Below are positions 7,873 through 17,597 of a stretch of DNA of 64,000 nucleotides, piece after piece. How positions within the stretch are numbered: the stretch's first letter is position 1; each line of letters begins with the position of its first letter. Below the pieces are notes generated by a model. The model was not told the DNA's origin, searched no databases, and worked only from the letters and a program-made list of their open reading frames with translations. Position numbers and translations under genes: made by a program. This stretch comes from CBFFRJ01 sp051486985 (lineage in GTDB: Bacteria > Pseudomonadota > Gammaproteobacteria > Enterobacterales > Enterobacteriaceae): positions 246,669-310,668 of the forward strand of contig NZ_JAHVDV010000002.1 of the NCBI RefSeq assembly GCF_051486985.1, given 5' to 3'.

Positions 7873-8877
7873 ATGAGTCTGGATATCAACCAGATTGCCC
7901 TGCATCAGCTTATCAAGCGCGATGAGCAGAATCTTGAGCTGGTGCTGCGCGATTCACTGCTGGAACCGACAGCCCCCGTTGAGGAGATGGTTGCCGAGTT
8001 ACACCGGGTCTACAGCGCCAAAAATAAAGCCTATGGCATGTTTAATGAAGAGAGCGAACTGGCAGAAGCTCTGCGCCAGCAACGTCAGGGTGAAGAGGAT
8101 TTTCTGGCCTTTAGCCGTGCAGCGACCGGACGCCTGCGTGATGAACTGGTGAAGTACCCGTTTGCTGACGGCGGCGTGGTGCTCTTCTGTCATTACCGCT
8201 ACCTGGCTGTCGAATATCTGTTGATAACGGTGTTGAACAACCTCAGCAGCATGCGCGTCAACGAACAGCTGGACATCAGTGCAACGCATTATCTGGACAT
8301 CAACCACGCCGATATCGTGGCGCGTATTGATTTAACCGAATGGGAAACCAACCCGGAGTCCAGCCGTTATCTGACCTTCCTGAAAGGGCGGGTAGGGCGA
8401 AAGGTTTCTGATTTCTTTATGGACTTCCTGGGTGCCAGTGAAGGATTAAACGCAAAAGCTCAGAACCGTGGCCTGCTGCAGGCGGTGGATGACTTTACCG
8501 CGCAAGCCGAGCTGGATAAGTCTGAGCGCCAGGAGGTCCGTAAGCAGGTCTATACCTACTGCAATGAGCAGTTGCAGGCGGGCGAAGAAATTGAGCTGGC
8601 GTCTTTATCGAAAGAGTTAGCCGGTGTCAGTGAAGTCAGCTTCCAGGACTTTACCGCCGAAAAAGGCTATGAGCTCGAAGAGAGTTTTCCGGCAGACCGC
8701 AGTACGTTACGCCAGCTAACCAAATATGCGGGTAGCGGCGGCGGCCTGACCATTAACTTCGATGCCATGCTATTGGGCGAGCGCATCTTCTGGGACCCGG
8801 CCACGGATACCCTGACCATTAAAGGCACCCCGCCTAATCTTCGCGATCAGCTCCAGCGCAGAATGAGCGGTAAATAA
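7873..8877 (+). CDS. yejK: Nucleoid-associated protein YejK
   Basis: Also called NdpA (37-kDa nucleoid-associated protein); it copurifies with the nucleoid and interacts with topoisomerases in E. coli. It has 334 residues, the usual family length. The sequence opens MSLDINQIALHQLIKRDEQ and keeps family features across the whole protein, such as GRVGRKVSDFFMDFLG in the middle. Ribosome binding site AAAGGAGAG. It is followed directly by a strong terminator, so it is monocistronic. Confidence 0.95.
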   Translation: MSLDINQIALHQLIKRDEQNLELVLRDSLLEPTAPVEEMVAELHRVYSAKNKAYGMFNEESELAEALRQQRQGEEDFLAFSRAATGRLRDELVKYPFADGGVVLFCHYRYLAVEYLLITVLNNLSSMRVNEQLDISATHYLDINHADIVARIDLTEWETNPESSRYLTFLKGRVGRKVSDFFMDFLGASEGLNAKAQNRGLLQAVDDFTAQAELDKSERQEVRKQVYTYCNEQLQAGEEIELASLSKELAGVSEVSFQDFTAEKGYELEESFPADRSTLRQLTKYAGSGGGLTINFDAMLLGERIFWDPATDTLTIKGTPPNLRDQLQRRMSGK

Positions 8878-8886
8878 TTTGCCCAT

Positions 8887-8916
8887 AAAAAAACCCCGCA
8901 TGGCGGGGTTTTTTTT
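8887..8916. terminator. Bidirectional intrinsic terminator, yejK/rplY
   Basis: Stem AACCCCGC/GCGGGGTT with the three-base loop ATG. It is preceded by a run of A and followed by eight T, so it can end both yejK (plus) and rplY (minus), which converge here. Confidence 0.92.
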
Positions 8917-8931
8917 CGACGATGTCGGCGA

Positions 8932-9216
8932 TTACGCGCGAACGAAGTCGATGTGAGTCAGTTTTGGCTTGAACGGGTGACGCTGAACAGCCTGAACTTT
9001 CACTTTTACTTCTTTGCCGTCAACGGCAAGGGTCAGAACTTCAGTGTAGAAACCTTCTTTAGTCTGGGTGTTCCATACTTTGTCGTGATCCAGTTCAACA
9101 GCGAACGGCGCTTCTTCACCACCGTAAACGATAGCTGGGAATTTGTTCGCTGCGCGCAGGCGGCGGCTCGCACCCTTACCCTGCTCTTTACGTACTTCTG
9201 CATTAATAGTAAACAT
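8932..9216 (-). CDS. rplY: 50S ribosomal protein L25
   Basis: Binds 5S rRNA in the large subunit. The 94-residue form without the C-terminal CTC extension is the short type typical of gamma-proteobacteria. It starts MFTINAEVRKEQGKGASRRLR and ends TKEGFYTEV...HIDFVRA as in E. coli. The ribosome binding site is GAGAG, eight bases before the ATG. It is transcribed alone from its own promoter at 9300-9328 to the terminator at 8887-8916. Confidence 0.98.
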   Translation of the reverse strand: MFTINAEVRKEQGKGASRRLRAANKFPAIVYGGEEAPFAVELDHDKVWNTQTKEGFYTEVLTLAVDGKEVKVKVQAVQRHPFKPKLTHIDFVRA

Positions 9217-9299
9217 TTAAAACTCTCTTCTATAGTTCCTGCTGCAGGCGACCCAGCAACAGGCAGATTTTCTGCTCTGCGGATGCAAAAGCGGGCGGG

Positions 9300-9328
9300 A
9301 TTATACCCATATCCCCCCTCTGTGACAA
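9300..9328 (-). promoter_or_regulatory. Sigma-70 promoter of rplY
   Basis: On the minus strand, TTGTCA (-35) and a perfect TATAAT (-10) are separated by exactly 17 bases. A leader of about 80 bases follows before the rplY ATG at 9216, fitting a strongly expressed ribosomal protein gene. Confidence 0.8.
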
Positions 9329-9344
9329 GTCACACGGGCGTGAG

Positions 9345-11105
9345 TTAACCCCGTAACTCATTGGCACGGCGAAAGCGTCCCTCATAATCGAACACTTTTT
9401 CGCGTACCTGCCAGAACTGCCCTTTCATGCGTGCGACCACAAAATCCGGGTGGCGCAGTAGCGCCTGCTGGGCAATGATATCGGCGGACGTTATCCAGCG
9501 CAGCGGCACGCCGGGTGTACGGGTGTGCGGGCGTATAAAAAGTTGCTCGAAGGCGGTACGCTGCGCCGGAGTCTGCAAGCGGTAACGCTCACTGACGTCG
9601 GCCCCGTCTTCATCGTAATAGGTGATTTTCAGCCATTCGCCTTTATCATCAGCGCCGTGCTGTAAATCCATCCCGCTACAGCGCAGCACCAGCGCATCTT
9701 TGAGTTTCAGCGCGGCTTTCAGCATGTCATCGGGATCGACCAGAATAGCGTCGCAGCTACGACAACGGCGGGCAGCAATATCGTTTTCCGCATTACACTG
9801 CGGGCAATTTTTAAAGCGAAAACGGTAATCACACTGCTCGCGAAGCCCGTCATCATCTTCAAACCACCCCTGACAGCGACGACCAAAGTGCTCAATGAGT
9901 TTGCCGTCACTGGTGGTTTTGCCCCAGAAGGTATTAGCAAAGCCGCAGGCCGGGCAGAAGACCTGCACCGGCACGTTATCGCTTTTACCTTTTGGTGAGC
10001 CCACTTCGGGAGCGTAAAGATCGTGTGGATTCCCGGCATAGTCGAGGATCAGACAGTCGGTTTTACCCGGCGCCAGACGCAGACCGCGGCCCACAATTTG
10101 CTGATACAAACTGACGGACTCCGTCGGGCGCAGAATCGCAATAAGATCGACATGCGGGGCATCAAAGCCGGTGGTGAGTACGGAGACGTTGACCAGAAAG
10201 CGAAACTGCTGCGCTTTAAACGCATTTATCAGCGCGTCCCGCTCGGGGCCGGGTGTTTCGCCCGTGATCAGTGCGGCATCATCCGCCGGCAGCAGACCGG
10301 TAATTTCACGGGCATGCTCAACGGTGGCGGCGAAAATCATCACCCCTTTACGTGATGCTGCAAACTCAACTATCTGACTAATGATGTGTGGCGTTATGCG
10401 CTGCTGCTTTTTCAGCTCGCGATTCATGTCTGCATCACTGAACAGCCCGTTGCTCTGTACCTGCAGGCGGCTGAAATCATACTGTACAACGGGCATATCC
10501 AGCCGCTCCGGCGGCGTAAGATAGCCGTGCTTGATCATATAGCGCAGTGGCAGTTCATAAATACAGTCGCGAAACAGCGCGTTAGCATCTCCACGCACCA
10601 TGCCGTGGTAATGAAAACGATAAATCCAGCCTTTGCCCAACCGAAAGGGGGTAGCGGTCAGGCCGAGCAGCCGCACGCGGGGATTTACCTTGCGCAGATG
10701 TTGTAAAATCTGCTGATATTGACTTTCATCGTCGTCGCTGATGCGGTGGCACTCATCGACAATCAGCAATGAAAATTCACCCTGAAAGTGGTCGAGATTA
10801 CGCGCAACCGACTGCACGCTACCGAACACCACTTTCCCTTCGCTCTGCTTGCTTTTCAGGCCAGCGGCGTAAATATCCGCTTCCAGCCCGAGAGCGAGGT
10901 ATTTGGCGTGGTTTTGCGCCACCAGTTCTTTCACATGGGCGAGGACGAGCACGCGTCCGCGCGCGACTCTTGCCAGCTCGGCAATCACGAGGCTTTTGCC
11001 CGCGCCGGTCGGCAGGACAATCACGGCAGGTTCATCATGGTGGCGAAAGTGGGCGAGGGTGGCGTCGACCGCTTCGCGCTGATAAGGGCGTAAAGTAAAA
11101 GTCAT
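9345..11105 (-). CDS. radD: DEAD/DEAH-box helicase-like ATPase RadD (YejH)
   Basis: Superfamily 2 helicase-like ATPase that aids RecA strand exchange and double-strand break repair in E. coli. The chosen ATG at 11105 gives 586 residues, exactly the E. coli length (MTFTLRPYQREAVD); an ATG three codons upstream at 11114 is possible. Walker A VLPTGAGKS is near residue 35, the DECH box (LLIVDECH) near 115, motif III LTATPFR near 150, and motif VI QIVGRGLR near 335. The C-terminal region has four CxxC pairs (CPAC, CPQC, CRSC and others) forming zinc-binding sites. Divergent from rsuA. Confidence 0.95.
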   Translation of the reverse strand: MTFTLRPYQREAVDATLAHFRHHDEPAVIVLPTGAGKSLVIAELARVARGRVLVLAHVKELVAQNHAKYLALGLEADIYAAGLKSKQSEGKVVFGSVQSVARNLDHFQGEFSLLIVDECHRISDDDESQYQQILQHLRKVNPRVRLLGLTATPFRLGKGWIYRFHYHGMVRGDANALFRDCIYELPLRYMIKHGYLTPPERLDMPVVQYDFSRLQVQSNGLFSDADMNRELKKQQRITPHIISQIVEFAASRKGVMIFAATVEHAREITGLLPADDAALITGETPGPERDALINAFKAQQFRFLVNVSVLTTGFDAPHVDLIAILRPTESVSLYQQIVGRGLRLAPGKTDCLILDYAGNPHDLYAPEVGSPKGKSDNVPVQVFCPACGFANTFWGKTTSDGKLIEHFGRRCQGWFEDDDGLREQCDYRFRFKNCPQCNAENDIAARRCRSCDAILVDPDDMLKAALKLKDALVLRCSGMDLQHGADDKGEWLKITYYDEDGADVSERYRLQTPAQRTAFEQLFIRPHTRTPGVPLRWITSADIIAQQALLRHPDFVVARMKGQFWQVREKVFDYEGRFRRANELRG

Positions 11106-11260
11106 GCTCTTCATGGTGTGACAACATCAATGTCACAAGTATGCCACGAATCTTTCCCTTGAGCGGAGTAGAATGACCGCTATACTGACAGGCGTAAATC
11201 ACCTGAGCCTTCTTAAGGACGAAAGTCCTGCTCCCAGCACCATACAGGCAAAACAACTTC

Positions 11261-11968
11261 ATGCGACTTGATAAATTTATCGCTCAGCAACTCGGCGTAA
11301 GCCGTGCTATTGCCGGGCGTCAAATCCGCGCCAGCCACGTTACGGTAGACGGCGAAATTGTAAGAGATGCGGCGTTCAAACTGCTCCCGGAACAGGAGGT
11401 AGAGTATGAGGGTAACGCACTGGCCCAGCAGACAGGCCCGCGTTACTTCATGCTCAATAAACCCCAGGGTTATGTGTGTTCTACCGACGATCCCGATCAT
11501 CCGACCGTGCTCTATTTTCTTGATGAGCCCGTCGCGCACAAATTGCATGCAGCGGGGCGCCTGGATATCGATACCACCGGGCTGGTTCTGATGACCGACG
11601 ACGGACAATGGTCGCACCGTATTACCTCGCCGCGCCACCATTGCGAGAAGACCTATCTGGTTGAACTGGAGTCACCAGTCTCAGAGGATACCGCCGCGCA
11701 GTTTGCCAAAGGCGTGCAACTGCATAATGAAAAAGATCTCACCCGCCCGGCACATCTTGAAGTGATCACCCCAACCCAGGTGCGCCTGACTATCAGTGAA
11801 GGCCGTTACCACCAGGTCAAACGTATGTTTGCCGCCGTGGGCAACCACGTTGTGGGCCTGCACCGTGAGCGTATCGGCGCAATTGCGCTCGATGACGGAA
11901 TGGCAGAGGGGGAGTACCGCCCGCTGACAGAAGAAGAGATAGCCAGCGTCGGGTTACCGCCGCACTGA
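11261..11968 (+). CDS. rsuA: 16S rRNA pseudouridine-516 synthase
   Basis: Converts U516 of 16S rRNA to pseudouridine. It has 235 residues (E. coli 231). The N-terminal S4 RNA-binding domain starts MRLDKFIAQQLGVSR; the catalytic motif GRLDIDTTGLVL places the nucleophilic aspartate at residue 102, as in E. coli. The conserved GRYHQVKRMFAAVGN motif follows near residue 180. It is probably cotranscribed with bcr, which starts 15 bases downstream. Confidence 0.96.
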   Translation: MRLDKFIAQQLGVSRAIAGRQIRASHVTVDGEIVRDAAFKLLPEQEVEYEGNALAQQTGPRYFMLNKPQGYVCSTDDPDHPTVLYFLDEPVAHKLHAAGRLDIDTTGLVLMTDDGQWSHRITSPRHHCEKTYLVELESPVSEDTAAQFAKGVQLHNEKDLTRPAHLEVITPTQVRLTISEGRYHQVKRMFAAVGNHVVGLHRERIGAIALDDGMAEGEYRPLTEEEIASVGLPPH

Positions 11969-11982
11969 GACAGGAGCTTGAC

Positions 11983-13176
11983 GTGACCACCAGGCCACAC
12001 TCATCACTGAGTATTGTTTTCATCCTTGGCCTGCTGGCCATGCTAATGCCGCTGTCGATTGATATGTATCTGCCCGCACTGCCGGTTATCGCTGAGCAGT
12101 TTGGTGTACCTGCGGGCAGTGCGCAAATGACCCTCAGCACCTACATTCTGGGTTTTGCGCTGGGACAACTGCTTTACGGGCCGATGGCCGACAGTATCGG
12201 ACGTAAACCGGTTATCCTTGGCGGCACGCTGATTTTCGCCGCTGCCGCCGTCGCCTGTGCGCTGGCACAAACTATCGATCAGCTCATTACCATGCGCTTT
12301 TTTCACGGTCTCGCTGCCGCCGCGGCGAGCGTGGTAATCAATGCCCTGATGCGGGATATCTATCCGCGAGAAGAATTTTCCCGCATGATGTCTTTCGTCA
12401 TGCTGGTGACCACGATTGCCCCTTTACTGGCACCTATGGTGGGCGGGGCGGTGCTGATTTGGTTTAGCTGGCACACTATCTTCTGGATCCTTGCCATTGC
12501 GGCGTTGCTGGCCTCAGCCATGATCGCGTTTTTCATTCGTGAAACCTTGCCGCCGGAGCGACGTCAGCCTTTTCACCTGCGTACCACGGTGGGCAATTTT
12601 GCCGCTTTATTTCGCCATAAACGCGTACTGAGCTACATGCTGGCAAGTGGCTTTAGTTTTGCCGGCATGTTCTCTTTTCTCAGTGCCGGGCCTTTTGTTT
12701 ACATCGAAGTCAACCATGTTTCCCCGCAGAATTTTGGCTATTACTTCGCGTTAAACATCGTGTTTCTGTTCCTGTTGACCATTATTAACGGACGGTTTGT
12801 ACGCCGCGTAGGCGCGCTGAACATGTTCCGTGGCGGGCTGTGGATCCAGTTTGCTATGGCTGTCTGGATGGTGGTTACGGCACTGCTGGGGGCCGGTTTC
12901 TGGTCGCTGGTGGTAGGGGTTGCCGCCTTTATTGGCTGCGTCTCGCTGGTGTCCTCGAATGCGATGGCGGTGATTTTAGATGAGTTTCCACACATGGCTG
13001 GCACCGCGTCCTCTCTGGCCGGCACGTTCCGCTTTGGTATCGGGGCTATTGTGGGTGCGCTGTTATCGCTGTCGACCTTCACCTCCGCCTGGCCGATGAT
13101 TGGCTCAATCAGCCTCTGCGCGACCTGCTCAATTCTCTTTTACCTCTACGCCAGCCGCGGTAAAAAATCTGCCTGA
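11983..13176 (+). CDS. bcr: Bcr/CflA multidrug efflux transporter
   Basis: Inner-membrane drug/proton antiporter of the major facilitator superfamily (DHA1 type); E. coli Bcr exports bicyclomycin, sulfonamides and some dipeptides. It has 397 residues and 12 predicted membrane segments. The family motif LYGPMADSIGRKPVILGG lies after the second segment. The start is GTG, supported by CAGGAG nine bases upstream and by the match of MTTRPHSS to the E. coli N-terminus. It is the second gene of the rsuA-bcr unit and is followed by a terminator hairpin. Confidence 0.94.
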   Translation: MTTRPHSSLSIVFILGLLAMLMPLSIDMYLPALPVIAEQFGVPAGSAQMTLSTYILGFALGQLLYGPMADSIGRKPVILGGTLIFAAAAVACALAQTIDQLITMRFFHGLAAAAASVVINALMRDIYPREEFSRMMSFVMLVTTIAPLLAPMVGGAVLIWFSWHTIFWILAIAALLASAMIAFFIRETLPPERRQPFHLRTTVGNFAALFRHKRVLSYMLASGFSFAGMFSFLSAGPFVYIEVNHVSPQNFGYYFALNIVFLFLLTIINGRFVRRVGALNMFRGGLWIQFAMAVWMVVTALLGAGFWSLVVGVAAFIGCVSLVSSNAMAVILDEFPHMAGTASSLAGTFRFGIGAIVGALLSLSTFTSAWPMIGSISLCATCSILFYLYASRGKKSA

Positions 13177-13201
13177 CTGCGGTGAGTGGCTATCAACAAA
13201 A

Positions 13202-13225
13202 GGGAGCAAAATTGCTTCCTTTTTT
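13202..13225 (+). terminator. Intrinsic terminator of bcr
   Basis: GGGAGCA/TGCTTCC, a 7-bp stem with one G-U pair and loop AAAT, followed by six T. It starts about 25 bases after the bcr stop. Confidence 0.8.
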
Positions 13226-13523
13226 GACACATATCAACCCAAACCGACTTACATTCGCACGCGTTTGTTTCTTTTATGTAAAATCAATTAATGTAAAAAG
13301 TCACATCCTTGTAGTGAAAAAGGTTGAGTTAGATCTCATAAACAGGTACATATAGCCGAAAAAGTGGCAGCTGTTCGACAAGAAAACCTTATTAAATGAA
13401 CCGCTAATCCGCATGACACAACGCTTTTCACCTTTTCACCGTAGGTGGCGCGACGATTTGTCAATAATGTGTTAACATGATTGTAAAATATTTGTGAAGT
13501 TAAGTGACTTCCGGGGAATGAAC
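13226..13523. other. Upstream region of yejG
   Basis: An AT-rich 298-base gap holding the yejG promoter and leader. A TTGTCA near 13458 is a plausible -35 element, but the -10 is not clear. No small gene or RNA was recognised. Confidence 0.4.
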
Positions 13524-13868
13524 GTGAATACATTACAACTCTCCATCATCCATCGTCTCCCTCAGAGCTATCGCTGGCTGGATGGTTTTGCAGGTGCCAG
13601 GGTTGAACCGATTCCGCAGAATGGTAACGATGCGGAAGGTAGCCTGGTCGCCCTGAAGCTGCTGAGTCCGGACGGTGATAACGCCTGGCCGGTAATGCAT
13701 AAACTCAGTCAGGCGTTAAGTGATATTGAAGTGGATTGCTCTGTGGTGGAGTGCGAAGGGGAACCCTGCCTGTTCGTAAACTGTCAGGATGAGCACGCGG
13801 CGACCTGTCGTCTGAAAAACTTCGGTGTAGCCATCGCCGAGCCGTTTACCCGCCAGAACCCGTTTTGA
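13524..13868 (+). CDS. yejG: Conserved hypothetical protein YejG
   Basis: Cytoplasmic protein of 114 residues, the same length as E. coli YejG, with the conserved core PIPQNG...SLVALKLLSPDGDNAWPVM and C-terminus NFGVAIAEPF. The start is taken as the GTG at 13524: GGGGA at 13513-13517 is then six bases upstream, and the N-terminus (NTLQLSIIHRLPQ) matches E. coli. An ATG two codons earlier (13518) would sit directly on that ribosome binding site. Function unknown, though reported connections are to aminoglycoside tolerance. It converges on yejF with a three-base gap. Confidence 0.9.
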   Translation: MNTLQLSIIHRLPQSYRWLDGFAGARVEPIPQNGNDAEGSLVALKLLSPDGDNAWPVMHKLSQALSDIEVDCSVVECEGEPCLFVNCQDEHAATCRLKNFGVAIAEPFTRQNPF

Positions 13869-13871
13869 GCG

Positions 13872-15461
13872 TCAGCGTAGCGCCAGCAGCTGACGCGTGT
13901 ACGCCTGTTGCGGGTTGTTGAAGACCTGCTCGCACTCTCCCTGCTCGACCACTTCCCCTTGTCTTAGCACGATAACCTGATGGCATAAGGCTCGCACGAC
14001 CTGCAAATCGTGGCTGATAAAAATGTAGGCCAGCCTGTGCGTCTGCTGAAGGGTCTTGAGTAACGTCAGAATCTGAGCCTGCACGGTGCGGTCAAGCGAC
14101 GAGGTCGGTTCATCGAGAATAATAAGTGACGGTTTCAGAATCAGCGCACGGGCAATCGCGATACGCTGGCGCTGGCCCCCCGAAAACTCACCGGGAAACC
14201 GCCGACGTGTCTCAGGATCCAGTCCCACCTCTTCCATTACCCGAACCACCTGATCCTCCCGCGCCTGTGGGGTCAGCGTTGGCTGATGCACCCGCAGCCC
14301 CTCTTCGATGATTTGCTGAACATTAAGTCGCGGATTAAGCGATGAGTTAGGATCCTGGAAGACCACCTGAATACGATGGCGTACTGGCAGCATCTTTTTG
14401 CGATCCCACTGGTCAATGGGCTGCCCATCAAAATGAATCTTCCCGTCAGAGGCAATCAGGCGCAGCAGCGCAAGGCCCGTGGTGCTTTTACCTGAACCCG
14501 ATTCCCCTACCAGCCCCAGCGTCTCACCGGGGCGCAGGTTAAAACTCACCCCTTTGACCACCTCATTATGCCCAACGACACGCTTCAGGACGCCCTTACG
14601 AATGGGGAAACGCACCCCCAGGTTCTCCACACGCAACAGCGGGGCCGTGGCTGTCGGCAGGGGAACGGGATCTCCGGCCGGTTCACTGTTAATCAGCCGT
14701 TGCGTATAGGGGTGAGCTGGGGCGGAAAAAAGGGCTTCCGTGCGGTTTTGTTCCACGCATTTGCCGTTCTGCATCACCGCAACGTTGTCCGCCAGTTTTC
14801 TGACGATGCCAAGGTTGTGGGTGATAAACAGCAACCCCATGTTGAGCTCATGGCGCAGCTCCTGTAACAGTGCGAGGATTTGCGCCTGAACGGTCACGTC
14901 CAGGGCCGTTGTGGGTTCATCGGCAATCAGCAGCTCTGGTTTCGTCAGCAATGCCATAGCAATCATCACGCGCTGGCGTTCGCCGCCGGAAAGCTGATGC
15001 GGAAAATCCCCCAGGCGCTGGCGGGCGTTACGAATACCTACGCGATCGAGGCAGGTGAGGATCTCTGCCCTGGCTGCTTCGCGGCGCATGCCACGATGCA
15101 ACGAAAGCACTTCATAAAGTTGTTTCTCCACGTTATGTAACGGGTTCAGCGACACCATCGGCTCCTGAAAAATCATGGCGACCTTGTTACCGCGCACCTG
15201 ACGCAACGTCTTCTCGCTGGCGTGCAGCAGACTTACACCATGAAAAAAGATGTCACCCTGCGGATAAACAACGGGGGGGGAGGGGAGCAGGCGCAGAATC
15301 GACAGGGCGCTTACGCTCTTACCGGACCCGGATTCGCCGACCAGCGCCAGGGTTTCGCCTGCATGAACCTGTAAGGAGAGATCGCTTACCACGGTGCGCA
15401 GGGTCGCCTGCTGGCGAAAGGCGATAGAGAGGGAATCAATGTGTAACAGCGGGGTTGTCAT
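13872..15461 (-). CDS. yejF: Peptide ABC transporter ATP-binding protein YejF
   Basis: Cytoplasmic ATPase of the YejABEF oligopeptide importer, which also takes up the antibiotic microcin C in E. coli. It fuses two ABC domains: Walker A GESGSGKS near residues 40 and 320, ABC signatures LSGGERQR and FSGGQRQR, and Walker B LLIADEPTT and LIILDEPTS. The start at 15461 (MTTPLLHIDSLS) gives 529 residues, equal to E. coli; an upstream in-frame ATG at 15509 lies inside yejE and is not used. Only one base separates it from the yejE stop, so the operon is translationally tight. Confidence 0.95.
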   Translation of the reverse strand: MTTPLLHIDSLSIAFRQQATLRTVVSDLSLQVHAGETLALVGESGSGKSVSALSILRLLPSPPVVYPQGDIFFHGVSLLHASEKTLRQVRGNKVAMIFQEPMVSLNPLHNVEKQLYEVLSLHRGMRREAARAEILTCLDRVGIRNARQRLGDFPHQLSGGERQRVMIAMALLTKPELLIADEPTTALDVTVQAQILALLQELRHELNMGLLFITHNLGIVRKLADNVAVMQNGKCVEQNRTEALFSAPAHPYTQRLINSEPAGDPVPLPTATAPLLRVENLGVRFPIRKGVLKRVVGHNEVVKGVSFNLRPGETLGLVGESGSGKSTTGLALLRLIASDGKIHFDGQPIDQWDRKKMLPVRHRIQVVFQDPNSSLNPRLNVQQIIEEGLRVHQPTLTPQAREDQVVRVMEEVGLDPETRRRFPGEFSGGQRQRIAIARALILKPSLIILDEPTSSLDRTVQAQILTLLKTLQQTHRLAYIFISHDLQVVRALCHQVIVLRQGEVVEQGECEQVFNNPQQAYTRQLLALR

Positions 15462-15462
15462 T

Positions 15463-16488
15463 TCAGACCGCCTTATTGGGATCAAAGGCGTCGCGCACGG
15501 CTTCACCAATAAATATCAACAGTGATAAAAGCACCGCGACGGACAGAAAGGCTGCAATACCCAGCCACGGTGCCTGGAGGTTATTTTTACCCTGTAACAG
15601 CAGCTCGCCCAGAGAAGGCGACCCCAGAGGTAAACCGAAGCCGAGGAAGTCGAGGGAGGTGAGCGTTGAGATGGAGCTGCATAAAATAAACGGCAAAAAG
15701 GTGAGGGTTGCGACCATCGCATTGGGCAGCATGTGGCGCAGCATTATGCTGCGATCGTTTACCCCAAGTGCCTGTGCCGCCCGTATATAGTCAAAGTTGC
15801 GGGTGCGAAGAAATTCAGCACGCACCACGCCCACCAGACTCATCCAGCCAAATAATACGGTAATCGCCAGCAGCCACCAGAATCCCGGTTGCACCACGCT
15901 CGAGAGCAAAATAATCAGGAACAGCGTTGGCATGCCTGACCACACCTCAATAAAGCGCTGCCCCCAGAGGTCGATCCTGCCGCCGTAGTAGCCCTGAATC
16001 GCGCCGGCCAGCACGCCAATTACGCAGGAGCAGACGGTGAGCATCAGGCCAAAGAGCAGGGAAATGCGTGTGCCATAGAGAATGCGCGCCAGTACGTCGC
16101 CACCGTTTGCATCAGTACCGAGCCAGTTTTGTGCAGAGGGCGGGGAGGGGAAGGGCTGCGTGGTACTGTAATTAATGCTGCGCGCGCCGAAGCGAATCGG
16201 CGCCTGTAGCATCCAGCCGTGCTGGTTTATCTGGTTTTGCAGCCAGGGATCCTGATAATCCGCCGGGGTGGCAAAGGGGCCGCCAAACTCACTCTCGCTG
16301 TAATTTGCCACCACTGGCACGTACCACTGCCCCTGATAGCGTACCAGCAGCGGTTTATCATTCGCGATCAGTTCAGCGCAGAGGCTGAAGGCGAACAGCA
16401 GCATAAAAATCCACAGCGACCAGTAGCCGCGACGATTGTGGCGAAAGCGCGCCCAACGGGTCTGATTGACGTAGCTTAAGTGAAACAT
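15463..16488 (-). CDS. yejE: Peptide ABC transporter permease YejE
   Basis: Second membrane subunit of YejABEF. It has 341 residues: a first membrane segment at about 22-42, a large periplasmic loop typical of OppC/DppC-type permeases, then five more segments. The cytoplasmic EAA loop that contacts the ATPase is visible as RAAQALGVNDRSIMLRHMLPN. Its ATG overlaps the yejB stop by one base (TGATG), which indicates translational coupling. Confidence 0.95.
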   Translation of the reverse strand: MFHLSYVNQTRWARFRHNRRGYWSLWIFMLLFAFSLCAELIANDKPLLVRYQGQWYVPVVANYSESEFGGPFATPADYQDPWLQNQINQHGWMLQAPIRFGARSINYSTTQPFPSPPSAQNWLGTDANGGDVLARILYGTRISLLFGLMLTVCSCVIGVLAGAIQGYYGGRIDLWGQRFIEVWSGMPTLFLIILLSSVVQPGFWWLLAITVLFGWMSLVGVVRAEFLRTRNFDYIRAAQALGVNDRSIMLRHMLPNAMVATLTFLPFILCSSISTLTSLDFLGFGLPLGSPSLGELLLQGKNNLQAPWLGIAAFLSVAVLLSLLIFIGEAVRDAFDPNKAV

Positions 16489-17588
16489 CAGCGTCCCTCG
16501 AAATCGATACGCGGGTCGACCAGCGTGTAACTGATATCACTGAGGATATTCAGCAGCAGGCCGATCAGGGTGAAAATATAGAGCGTACCAAACATCACCG
16601 GATAATCCCTGGAGACGGTCGCTTCATAACCCAGCAGGCCGAGGCCGTTTAGCGAAAAAATCACCTCAATTAACAGCGAGCCGGTAAAGAACATGCTGAT
16701 GAAGGTCGCGGGGAAGCCGGCAATAACCAGCAGCATGGCGTTACGGAAGACATGCTTGCGCATAATCGGCCCCTCGCTGACCCCTTTTGCCCGCGCGGTA
16801 ACCACGTACTGCTTACGGATCTCATCCATAAAGGAATTTTTAGTGAGCATGGTCAGTGCGGCAAAGCCGCCAATCACCGTTGCCAGTACCGGTAAGGTGA
16901 TGTGCCATAAGTAGTCGGTGATTTTGCCATACCAGGGCAGGGTATCGAAGTTTGCGGATACCAGCCCTCGCAGTGGGAAGATGTCGTAATAGCTGCCGCC
17001 GGCAAAGAAAACAATTAACAGAATGGCAAACAGAAATGCCGGGATCGCGTAGCCGATGATAATGAACGCACTGCTCCAGATATCAAACCGACTGCCGTTA
17101 CAGACGGCTTTACGAATGCCAAGCGGGATGGAAACCAGGTAGATAATCAGCGTTCCCCACAGGCCGAGCGTAATCGAAACCGGCATACTCTCTTTGATAA
17201 GCTGCAGGACGGAGGCACTGCGGAACAGGCTCTCGCCAAAATCAAAACGCACGTAATCCCGGAGCATTTTGAAATAACGCTCATGCAGGGGCTTATCAAA
17301 ACCGTAACGCTGCGTAATTTCGGCGATCACCTCAGGATCCAGCCCACGGCCACCGCGGTAGTGGCTGTCATTGCTCAGCGCGCTGCCAACACCGGTGCGG
17401 GCGTGAGTGGCGCTGGCACCCTCTGTCGTTGTGCCCGGCAATCCGGTCTGATGACCAAATTCAATAGCGGCGATGGCCTGATCAACCGGGCCGCCTGGTG
17501 CTATCTGCACAATAAAAAAGTTAATGGTGATAATGGCCCACAACGTCGGGATTATCAGCAATAAGCGGCGAATCAGATAAGCGCCCAT
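16488..17588 (-). CDS. yejB: Peptide ABC transporter permease YejB
   Basis: First membrane subunit of the YejABEF importer (OppB/DppB type), 366 residues. It starts with MGAYLIRRLLLIIPTLWAIITINFF, the classic N-terminal segment of this permease group. The EAA loop is TARAKGVSEGPIMRKHVFRN near residue 265. It lies nine bases after the yejA stop in the operon yejA-yejB-yejE-yejF. Confidence 0.95.
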   Translation of the reverse strand: MGAYLIRRLLLIIPTLWAIITINFFIVQIAPGGPVDQAIAAIEFGHQTGLPGTTTEGASATHARTGVGSALSNDSHYRGGRGLDPEVIAEITQRYGFDKPLHERYFKMLRDYVRFDFGESLFRSASVLQLIKESMPVSITLGLWGTLIIYLVSIPLGIRKAVCNGSRFDIWSSAFIIIGYAIPAFLFAILLIVFFAGGSYYDIFPLRGLVSANFDTLPWYGKITDYLWHITLPVLATVIGGFAALTMLTKNSFMDEIRKQYVVTARAKGVSEGPIMRKHVFRNAMLLVIAGFPATFISMFFTGSLLIEVIFSLNGLGLLGYEATVSRDYPVMFGTLYIFTLIGLLLNILSDISYTLVDPRIDFEGR

Positions 17589-17597
17589 TCCTTCTCC